From the NCBI GenBank assembly GCA_028015205.1, contig CM051516.1, forward strand, positions 53,262,230 through 53,326,229: a stretch of 64,000 bases of DNA, given 5' to 3'. The notes below the pieces were generated by a model. The model ran no database searches. It was given only the letters and a program-made list of their open reading frames with translations, and was not told the origin of the DNA. Origin of the DNA: Mytilisepta virgata. Its lineage: Eukaryota > Mollusca > Bivalvia > Mytilida > Mytilidae. Positions 55,845-64,000 of the stretch are shown piece by piece; the first letter of the stretch is position 1, and each line of letters begins with the position of its first letter. A program made the translations under genes and the position numbers.

Positions 55845-55960
55845 TCACGATTAATTTTTGCATTTTTGAATTTGCTCTTCAACTTTTTGGATTGTTGATG
55901 AGGTATAAATTTATGAAATTTGCACATCTTGTGCATCAAAATTGGAGTACAATAATTTCT
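55845..55960 (+). repeat. Dispersed repeat R2, copy upstream of receptor D
   Basis: TTTTTGAATTTGCTCTTCAA, CTTTTTGGATTGTT and GCACATCTTGTGCATCAAAA; lies about 710 bp before the start codon. The middle part with the GAGCACAACTGATGAG word is missing. Confidence 0.75.
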
Positions 55961-56359
55961 ACAAAAATTTAACATGTGAAATAGATATTTGGGAGTAATC
56001 CAACAATTCTAAATGAAACATTCAAGTTACGAGAATATGTATTTTATAGAAATAACTGTCATTTTTCACCTATAGTTTGGAATTCATTGTACAAGAGGTA
56101 ATAATATGATTAATGTTCTTATCCAAAAGTAAGCAGATGGTGATTAGAGAAACTAGCTATGGTTTCATACTCATTTTGTGAAAAATCAACGTACCATATT
56201 TTCATTAGATCATATGCTTTGGAATCATGTTACATGCATAGTGGTACGATCGCGTTTGGAATCCAACTGAGTTCTGTGGAATATGACATTTTTTTTTATA
56301 CATCTGTTATAAAATTAATTAAAGTTTGATGATTTGTTTTGAGTATTTGCTCAAATAAT

Positions 56360-56515
56360 ATGGTTGTCTGGAACCTTGTTGATATAGTCATATTATCTCT
56401 GTCGTATTTATATTGTGCTCTTATATGTTATTTGTTGTCCAGGATTCTGTCGTTTATGCGACGTTGTCTGATTCGTATATCACTGCTAAACTTTCCAGTT
56501 ACCCATTTTGATCGT
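56360..56515 (+). repeat. Possible diverged R1-type fragment upstream of receptor D
   Basis: TTGTTGTCCAGGATTCTGTC, GTTTATGCGACGTTGTCTGA and AGTTACCCATTTTGATCG recall 14.04-14.12 kb (GTCCCAGGGTTCTGTC, TTACCCATTTTATTG). Weak. Confidence 0.4.
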
Positions 56516-56669
56516 TAAGTATATGATGGCCACGTTTTTGTTTCACGAATTGTTGTACAATGTATATCAAATTTACATTACAGCTGCTGAAGATAAAACA
56601 GAAAATACAAATGATAATTGAACATTAACAGAAGTCCTTAAGAGAGAAAATACATATGATTATTTGAAC

Positions 56670-57453
56670 ATGAGCACAGATTCCAGTGTAAAAAACATGA
56701 ACAGCAATTCCAGTGGGAACTCGGCTTACGTTTTGTACTATGGTCTGAGTGGATACCCGGTCACTGTTTTTTATTTAATTATAAATATACTTACCTTAAT
56801 TGTTGCATTAGTATCAACAGTTTTGAACAGTGTGACTATAAATATATTACTTGGGAAACGCTTTCAGGAAGATATTGTATGTATATTTATCAGTAACCAG
56901 GCTGCATCTGACCTTCTTAATAGTATTCTACTTATCTATAATATTATATACAATTTAGTTGTTTATCAACTACACTTCGTTGAATGTGCTGTCCGTTTTG
57001 GTTTGGTAAATGGAGTATTCATGGCATCTTTTATTATTATATTTACTCTAACATTTGAACGCTATTTAAAAATAATGTTACCGTTGAAATATTGTTTAAT
57101 ACTTACACCGAGACGATCAAAAGGCTTTATGATATGTAGTTGGATTTTTAGCTTAGCTTTTAGTCAGACACCTATGATGGGATGGAGTCAAAACAAATCG
57201 AACCATTACTGCAGATATTTTGACGTATTTACGAGTGAATTTATGCTTATTTACTGTGGAATCATGTATACATTGTTAGTGTTTGTCATTCTTATGTATG
57301 GTCACATATTATATATTGCTCTTAAACAAAACATTCAGATTGAGAAGTTTGATCAGTTTGATACTAATCGTCGACACAAACATATGTGGTGGCGACCTAC
57401 AAAGACGGCTCTGATTATCGTTGGTGTCAATGTTTTGTGTTGGTTACCTTCAG
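56670..57453 (+). CDS. Receptor D exon 1: adenosine/MECA-like class A GPCR (N-terminus to TM6)
   Basis: With exon 2 (60102-60337) this gives 339 residues, the closest paralogue of receptor C. Two in-frame ATGs exist, at 56670 and 56697; the second aligns with the start of C, so the first would add nine residues. From AYVLYYGLSGYPVTVFYLII the sequence tracks C: D81 in TM2; C106 and R131 (ERY) in TM3; TPRRSK; TPMMGW and C181RYF in extracellular loop 2; RRHKHMWWRPTKTALIIVG; TM6 ending CWLPS (Leu for Phe in B and C). N-terminal NSSGNS offers a glycosylation site. The donor CAG|GTGAGT, phase 1, is a perfect consensus. Most differences from C are in the N-terminus, loop 2 and TM5, which could tune ligand binding. 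Confidence 0.92.
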
Positions 57454-58586
57454 GTGAGTAAGATTTTCAGTTTCATTAACGTTTTTTTTGTTAACTTTAA
57501 GGTGATGTGGAAGCAAATCTGTATACAGGAATTAGATAGATGCACGTATAGTTAAAATACATACATGTGGAAATGATATCACAAAGCACTTAAAGATAGT
57601 GACGACAAATAAGAAATAACAATCCGTAACCAGTCTTGATGTAATTTTTATTTTTTTTTCAGGATAAAAAACACCATACCAGATTGTGTCTGAAAATATA
57701 TATGTTAAAACCGAATGCAACAATATTTATCGTATATTTAGTCCTAAATACATTCATTTTGCATATATAATAAAGAATAAGATGCTCAATCCGTATTACA
57801 TACATTCTCGGTCAACCTTTACATATCCTTTATCGAATGGCTAAACCTGTATCGCACACTTTTTCGTAGGGAACCTATCGCGTAGGTACTTAATTTATTT
57901 CAGCAGACGAAATGTCGTTGTCTTTGTTGTTGGCGTTGAAAAAAAAACATGGGTACTGTACTATATCTTCAGTTCTAGTTATGTGCTGTTATTATTACAC
58001 AAACAACAAGAATTTATTTATTCATAGTTAACATACACATTTGTAAAAAGGCATTAATTACAACCAAGTATTCCTTTCAGACTAAATATTCTTCACCACT
58101 GTTAAAATATATGATAAAGCGTATAAATAAACAATAAAAAAGATAACAGGAAAGGTCAACAATGACACAACAATCAATCAAAGCAAACCAACCAACAGAA
58201 CGGCCGACAAAAAAGAACATAACAGAGTACAAAACACAAACAAGAAAACCGGTTTAATGGGTACCACCTCTTATCTATCCTGACACTCTGGTGTATAAAA
58301 CAAATTATAAAAACCAATACAGTATGATTACCAACAAGATGACCGCTTGATATAACTAAAAATTAGAGTGGACGGTACATAATTTAGATAGCAGAGTCAG
58401 AATGTAATCGTTTTAACTAGCCAAGGCTGTCATAGCTGCAGGTTGGATATTCTCGCTCTACTAAACGACTCTACTAAACGAAAAAAAATCTGAAATAACA
58501 CTTCCATAAAGGATTCAATGCTATCTCGTCATAAAGTTCAATAGAATTGGCAGTATTCGTGAGAGGCCAGTATGAATTTAAAGTAT

Positions 58587-58892
58587 TCAAGCTATTGGGA
58601 GAAAGAGCAATTTATATAGAATTGCACTTAATTTCATATTTGTAGCCCTTACTGTGAAAAGATCTTGAGTAACTTCAAAAAGTTTCAGTGGGTTACTAGC
58701 GAGACTTTTGCATTTATTCACTATATTACAGTAGAAACTAGGATGGGAAGCCAGAGGCTCTTGGGCTGATATTGAAATCTCCGGGCTATACGGCATGTGA
58801 TACAGACTTTGCCATGTATTATTGTCTATGTATTTTTCGTATATTTTGATGTTGTCATAACATTTTGTTATTTTCCTGGTTGAGACAGTCAA
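58587..58892 (-). other. Protein-like 101-codon frame of unknown origin, probably repeat-derived
   Basis: Opens at 58892 and reads TWQSLYHMPYSPEISISAQE, PLASHPSFYCNIVNKCKSLA and PLKLFEVTQDLFTVRATNMK before a stop at 58587. Its composition is balanced, unlike nearby frames. The segment NTWQSLYHMP recurs as NTWQNLYHMP at 2383-2412, so the DNA belongs to a dispersed family. I recognise no domain. The likeliest explanation is a fragment of a mobile-element protein lying antisense in the receptor D intron; a chance frame in non-coding repeat DNA is also possible. Confidence 0.3.
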
Positions 58893-59509
58893 ATGAAAAG
58901 CTGGTCATAAATAACTTTTTTTCTAGTGCAAATAAAGGGGTTATTAAAAAAGTAAATTCAGAGAATTGTAAAGATTTCAGGACAAACAAGCCACAGATAC
59001 ACAACACAAAAATAAAAATAAAAAAAAACTTGATAAGCAACTCGGACCCCATCAACAAAATGAGGGTAAACAATTTTTTGCTTTTTTAAAGATACCAGCC
59101 ACAATAGTTAAGTCAGTTCCAGTAAAAAGTTAGTTCGATGTAGAGAATCAGAAAACAACAAACATTTTAGAGATCAGATTTCATTCTGGAAACTGACGAA
59201 ACCTAACGATCTAATGTTTGTGATTGCGACCCTAAATTTTGAAGTGAATGTTTTCAACACTGGACCAAAACATACCCTTGTTTTAGTAGCTTTTGGGTTG
59301 GCAACTAAGCAGTGTCATGAAAATTACATTGGAGCATAGCTCCAGGAAGTTGCCGAAACGTAAATGCAGCACGTTTGAAAATTATGTATCTGATATAAGA
59401 CAAAGTATTTAAATTGAATATAAAAGTTTAGAACAATTAATCTATGTTTTAAATAAAATATGAATCTCAGTCAGTACACATATGCATTTATGATAATATA
59501 TATCGCCAA

Positions 59510-59850
59510 AGGAATACCGAAGCGACAAAAAGAGGGAAAAAGCCACAAATTTGAAATCCAGCGAAAAGACAAAGTCAAGAGAATGGAACACAACAAACAA
59601 AACGCCATAAGGATACATGTATAACTAAAAGAATAAAAAAGCGTATAATAAACTAAACAAAACTAGAACAAGGACAGCACAGAAACTAAAGCACTAGCAA
59701 TGTTAAGAACCGAGAGTGATATCATGTGCTCCGGAATTGTAAGCATGTCCTGCTCCGTTAACGCCACCCGTCACATTGCCAGTGAAGTTTCAAGTCTGGT
59801 GAAGTGTCACGTACGGTGAAGTTTCAATTCCAGAAGGACGTGAAATCTAA
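59510..59850 (-). repeat. R1-related dispersed repeat (variant c), minus orientation
   Basis: Has the R1 layout in diverged form: AAAGGAATACCGAAGCGACA start, CATGTGCTCCGGAATTGTAA, GCATGTCCTGCTCCGTTAAC and GCCACCCGTCACATTGCCAG. Confidence 0.7.
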
Positions 59851-60101
59851 CTGAAGATATCTAGTCTCGTACGCGATATAGCAACTTCGTATCGACCAAT
59901 CAATTCGTGATAACGACGTAAAACTTTTGCAGGGATGAAATAAAAAGAGAATGAACATAATCCTGTCCATGACGTTTATACGATAGCAATCTCTCCCTGT
60001 CGATAAGATCGCCGTATAAATCATATGCGCGGAAATAACTAATCAACAGTGAAATGTACACCCCATAAATAAACAGTAATATTTCAGGGTACTTTTTATA
60101 G

Positions 60102-60337
60102 GTATATATATTCTGATAGCCACCTCCGACTACCTGAATCATATGTCTATAGAACAGAAAGGAACCATACTAACATACGTGTCTTCAGTTCTATATTTGA
60201 CTTGCATAGCCAATCCCATTATTTACGCTTGCAAAATTGAAAAAGTTAGTAGAGCTATCAGGAAGATGTTCAGCTTATCTCACAAGAACACTTATGTAAC
60301 AGAATATATTGTTAGACCAGAAAGTCCTGTGCATTGA
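60102..60337 (+). CDS. Receptor D exon 2: TM7 and C-terminal tail
   Basis: The acceptor TTTTTATAG|GT completes a glycine codon with the donor base: CWLPSGIYILIATSDYLN. TM7 carries YLTCIANPIIYACKIEKVSR (NPxxY 299-303); the tail ends NTYVTEYIVRPESPVH. A second AG upstream (TTTCAG, 60087) would break the frame agreement with B and C, so 60101 is chosen. Confidence 0.93.
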
Positions 60338-62219
60338 GAAAGACAACAGGAGGAGTTGTTCTTTTAAAATGAGGTAATTTAGTTGCTTCTTTCACATGTA
60401 AAATTTGCATTGCATAGCATGTCGTTTTGTCGTGTTAAATGTTGTATGGAGAATTGCCTAGCACGAGACTTTACAAGAAAAATTTACATATTGGAATATT
60501 TCTCGTAAGTTTGCCACTGTAGAAAGATATGAAAATATACGAATAATTGACAGGTCAGAACTATTTGAGTATTCAGTTACAGTATATATAGTTATTGGTA
60601 ATAAAAATGACAAATATATCTAAGGAGCAATAAAAAAAAACGTTATCTATCGGACAGACAAACCCGGGAAGACAATTGAACAACAAGCACAACAAATAAA
60701 CACAGAAAACTAAAAACCAACGAACAACACGTCCTATAAAAACCAGGAGTTAGATTGAACGCTCATGTTAATAAAACAGAAATTCTGATATGCAGGTATG
60801 TTTTATTATTGTTGTTTTGAACAAAAAAATAATATTTAATAATACTTCAAGGAAAGAAAAAACTTAGATGGGAAGGTAAAGAACCTTTCCCGATCACAAT
60901 GCTATAATCTATTGTCATACATAATTCACTTTATATACATATATATATGTGTAGCTGACTAACCAATTTTAACGAAGACTACATTTAAGTATAACCCTGG
61001 TCTTAAAGTTATTAATAGAATCGGGTACATTTTCTGTGAAAACTGTAACAACGTACAAGGTCATTGTAACAGCTTCAGTATAATAAATGAATTGACCGAT
61101 AAAAAGATATTTCGGTTTACTGTTTGTACAGTTGATGTTTTTAGAAGTTATAATATGACACACAAGGTTAAATTAAGTTGAGATTGGTAATAAGAAATAC
61201 GTAATCTACTACTAAAACCCAAGTGTTATTAAATTGTTTTTTTTTTCTTAAAAAAAAAGTAAACCAAAGTTTCATTGCGTTCATCAGTAGTTGTTGTTTT
61301 AGATTCGTGTAACGAAATTTATTTTTCAGATTTCTAACTCAAACACTGGCGACACATGCGGATTTAATTTTTTCCAGTGCCCTTTGAAACTCCACCAGAT
61401 GTGTTACAAAAATATATCAAGACAGGCATGGTGTTACTGTAGTTTTTTCTTTACCTTGATGGGGAGCATAGTATACGATCAGTTGTGATGAGAAGTATGT
61501 TGTATATTTTTCGAGTTTGACAGGCATCGTACCATGTGTTATGATTATCTAAACTGTAATACACTTTTTATCTTGGAATCAATAAATACGCGACGGTTAA
61601 TAATCAGCAATTGGATCTCCATTTAAGTTCTAACAAGTGTTATGGTGCCGTTAGAAAATGCATGCTGCTGATAATAACTTGTATTTAAATTGTTATGGTG
61701 GAATTGTGTGATATTTTGTAATAATTGTAATAGATGTAAAGAGAACCGGTACATTTCATATAACATAAAAGCAAAAATCGTGCATACTTTTCGTGTAAAG
61801 ACCATGTTTTATTCTTTGCGTTGCAGGTACGACGTGCTATTCATGAATTATTGTGAACGGGTTTTCCTACTTTCATGCCCCCATTCGAGACAAATCAATT
61901 TACATTATTTGAAACACTCAGTGACGTAAAATTCTGTATACAAATCCTAAATATATTTGTCGTATTTTCTTATTTTTAAAAGTAATAAGATTTGTGGCAT
62001 TAGAACGTATTGATTTTCAAACAGGTCTGGAGAAATGCTGTATGTTATATAAAGCCCGCCAATATCCTTATCATTCATGAATGTCATATTGCTTCAAGCT
62101 TCATGAAATGTTTTTAATATTAATATGGTCGTCAGGTTTAAAGTGGGTAACTAAAATATTAAAATGTAAAGACGAGAAAAATTGATTAGATATTGACAGT
62201 ATATAACATTAAGGTCACG
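60338..62219. other. 3' flank of receptor D, duplicated from the receptor C flank to about 61925
   Basis: No further gene. It carries R1 at 60605-60760. Frames of 60-79 codons near 61.6-61.9 kb are incidental. Confidence 0.55.
60605..60760 (-). repeat. Dispersed repeat R1 (variant b), truncated
   Basis: ATATATCTAAGGAGCAATAA, CGGACAGACAAACCCGGGAA, ACAAGCACAACAAATAAACA and TCCTATAAAAACCAGGAGT; ends before the GGTGCTCCGGAAGG block. Confidence 0.85.
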
Positions 62220-62510
62220 CCTACCAGACCTGATCGACGGGACTGAAATGAACAAACTTACCGACTTAAGTCTTTAGAACAAAATTTCAATACTCATTCT
62301 CTTGTTACCTACTTTTTATTGTTGAAAAAATATTTTCAGCAAAACTGCCCTTTATTTTAAATAACCTTATGCAACTATCAATGGTGCTCATCGATCTTTG
62401 AAAAGCTGAGTTCTCCCGCAAAACCAAAGAGTTTTCAATAATTTTGAAATTTGTCGTAATATCCACTAATGCCACCAAATATTGCAGTATATAGACAATA
62501 ATGCTCACAT
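62220..62510 (-). repeat. Dispersed repeat R3, copy 2
   Basis: The reverse complement contains GGTGGCATTAGTGGATATTA, ACCATTGATAGTTGC, TTATTTAAAATAAAGGGCAG, GTATTGAAATTTTGTTCTAA and TTCATTTCAGTCCCGTCGAT. It is longer than the copy at 40.04 kb by about 60 bp. Confidence 0.8.
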
Positions 62511-62589
62511 TAAATTATTACAATGAAACTGTTTAGATGTGTTAGTGCCCGTCGTGTATTGTTAAACTAAGTACAGATTTTTTTCTGTT

Positions 62590-62785
62590 GGAATAAAGAG
62601 GACAAATACACCTAGGGAGCAAATACAAAAACGTAATCCATTGGGCAGATAAACCCGGGAAGACAAATGAACAACCACAAGCACAATAAATACTGAAAAC
62701 TAAAAAAAAAAAAAAAAAAAAAAAAACAATGAGCGACACGAACTCCTAGAAAAACCATGAGTGAATCCAGGTGCTCCGGAATAAC
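62590..62785 (-). repeat. Dispersed repeat R1 (variant b), with poly-A expansion
   Basis: AATACACCTAGGGAGCAAAT, AATCCATTGGGCAGATAAAC, CCACAAGCACAATAAATACT and AGTGAATCCAGGTGCTCCGG, interrupted by an A-run at 62702-62726. Confidence 0.85.
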
Positions 62786-63658
62786 TTAGTATGACTTTTT
62801 ACTGATTCGACTTTTGTGTAAAATTGAAAAAATAATACTGTCTCTTTTTCTAACTGCAACTTTCAAATGTTTATTCAAATAAGTAACTTTCCTTTCCACT
62901 AATCACCCCTCCCCCTTTACACCTGTGGCTGTGGACTTACAAACAAACAAAAGTAGGCAAACGGTAAAACATTTAAAGAACAACTAACTGAATACGTATG
63001 GCGTTACCTATATCGTGCGGACCAAAACTTTGACGTAATATTTTTCAGAGGAAATTGCGTACAATGACATATAGTCCATCTGTATACTCCGAGAGTACCA
63101 GTAAGCACTACTATAAAACAGTTTCAATATCTGACTGAGTTTTGCGCTTAAGGTTCGCATAGATTAACTAGATTATTTAAGTGTTGACCGTATTTTTTTT
63201 TCAGTCTATGAAGAAATAACCTCAATCATGAGGTGCACACTAAATAACCGGCGTAGCGGTTTATTTTTAAGTGTGTATCATGTGTATTTTTGTTATTTCG
63301 TATAGACTGAAAACAAAATTACAGTCAATCCTGATAATTAAATTCAAACGGATGTTTTGACGTCTTACACGCTTGGATAATGACGTCATAGTGAAAACGA
63401 AATTTTAGTCTCTGATATAATAGACGCAAAAAAATCTAACCAATCAAATGACGTGTTATATCAAACATTAAATTATTCGTGTACACATGTACATGTCGCA
63501 TGTCTTAAAAATTATAATTGTCCACTTGCGGTAAGTATTTTACTAGTAAGAAAGTTATTTATCAAACTACCAATTAGTATTGTTATATGATATAACGTTA
63601 GCTATATATGAATTTTATTTTTCACATACAAACGTAGAAACATGTTTAACCAAAGAAA
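62786..63658. other. Intergenic with an inverted repeat, no gene seen
   Basis: AT-rich; the inverted repeat at 63198-63314 has its own entry. Confidence 0.5.
63198..63314. repeat. Nested inverted repeat
   Basis: TTTTCAGTCTATGAAGAAAT is mirrored by TTATTTCGTATAGACTGAAA, and inside it GCACACTAAATAACCG pairs with CGGTTTATTTTTAAGTGTG. Hairpin-forming, non-coding. Confidence 0.75.
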
Positions 63659-63850
63659 ATGAATTTTCATCCAATCACAGAAAAGATAAATGACAACGCC
63701 CGTTCTGATGCATTTTACCATAAACAAGCGTCGGTCAAAGGTAAAAAATCAAAAATCAAAACTATACAGCCGGCGTCTGAAAAACGAGCTACCCATCAAA
63801 CTGATAGTAATAATTTTAATGGATATTTAACGTATTACATGTACACTTAA
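63659..63850 (+). other. Possible small protein or terminal exon, 63 codons
   Basis: ATG at 63660 (the frame is open from 63659 by position) reads MNFHPITEKINDNARSDAFY, then a Lys/Ser-rich stretch (KGKKSKIKTIQPASEKRATH) and ends YLTYYMYT before TAA-TAG. Local GC rises and AATAAA follows at about 63874, with another near 63981. Hydrophilic, no signal peptide or domain. It may be the last exon of a gene starting outside the open frame, or chance. Confidence 0.25.
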
Positions 63851-64000
63851 TAGTTGTATACGCAATTTATAAAATAAAAGTAATACTCCGAAATTTAACT
63901 TACATGTACTTGTAAAATTGTTTGAATCTCCATGAAAGATTTTTCCTAACATTGTTAAAAGGTTGTATGCTTTAGTCACAATAAAGTTTTATTCTTTACT
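63851..64000 (+). other. Possible polyA-signal region at window end
   Basis: AATAAA hexamers near 63874 and 63981; no other feature. Confidence 0.3.

Larger units (their letters stand above)
57454..60101 (+). other. Intron of receptor D with insertions
   Basis: 2648 bp, GT at 57454 to AG at 60101 (TACTTTTTATAG), more than twice the receptor C intron. It includes a possible LINE-tail-like stretch near 58015-58140, the minus-strand frame at 58587-58892 and R1-related sequence at 59510-59850. Confidence 0.85.
52900..61925 (+). repeat. Segmental duplication unit 2 (receptor D and flanks)
   Basis: Paralogue of 44700-49285, about twice as long. The extra length is partly explained by inserted elements: R1 at 53385-53690, a mariner-type MITE at 54063-54581, R1-like sequence at 59510-59850 and 60605-60760, and an enlarged intron. 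Confidence 0.88.

Overview
This window looks like AT-rich nuclear DNA from an invertebrate animal, most likely a bivalve mollusc such as a mussel. The evidence is indirect: spliced class A GPCRs in a lineage-specific tandem cluster, a Crypton-type tyrosine recombinase gene of the DUF3504 family, broken non-LTR retrotransposons, and a very high density of short dispersed elements and minisatellites. There is no operon structure, rRNA or tRNA that I can recognise. Species assignment is inference.

Layout. 1-2.4 kb: an intact, single-exon peptide-type GPCR (receptor A). 2.7-4.3 kb: a foldback element filled with GATATC palindromes, then a 46-bp minisatellite. 5.2-9.5 kb: a decayed, intron-containing Crypton-like recombinase gene bounded by long inverted repeats, plus a second truncated copy in inverse orientation. 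9.5-14 kb: two dead LINE reverse transcriptase fragments. 15-16.6 kb: a diverged satellite of about 155 bp. 17-24.5 kb: mostly non-coding, with a TTAA-flanked MITE, hairpins, microsatellites and another frameshifted LINE. 24.5-31.9 kb: a minisatellite-bearing element present twice. The second copy is split by a 2.57-kb element with long inverted termini and a 9-bp target duplication; more LINE pieces and a gag-like fragment follow.

34-61 kb is the main gene region: three two-exon, plus-strand GPCRs (receptors B, C and D) of one family, closest by motif to the adenosine/MECA group. All three share a phase-1 intron directly after the CWxPSG motif of TM6 and a C-terminal Y-V/L-TEY motif. C and D are young duplicates: about 4.6 kb around C is paralogous to about 9 kb around D, and D has been expanded by insertions, including a mariner-type MITE whose empty site survives beside C. 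B is an older paralogue. A short dispersed repeat lies upstream of each of the three. Nothing in the sequence identifies the ligands; the four receptors should act at the plasma membrane and signal through G proteins.

The remainder is repeats. One family (R1) occurs at least nine times. No complete autonomous transposon survives: every transposase or reverse transcriptase fragment found has frameshifts, stops or truncations.
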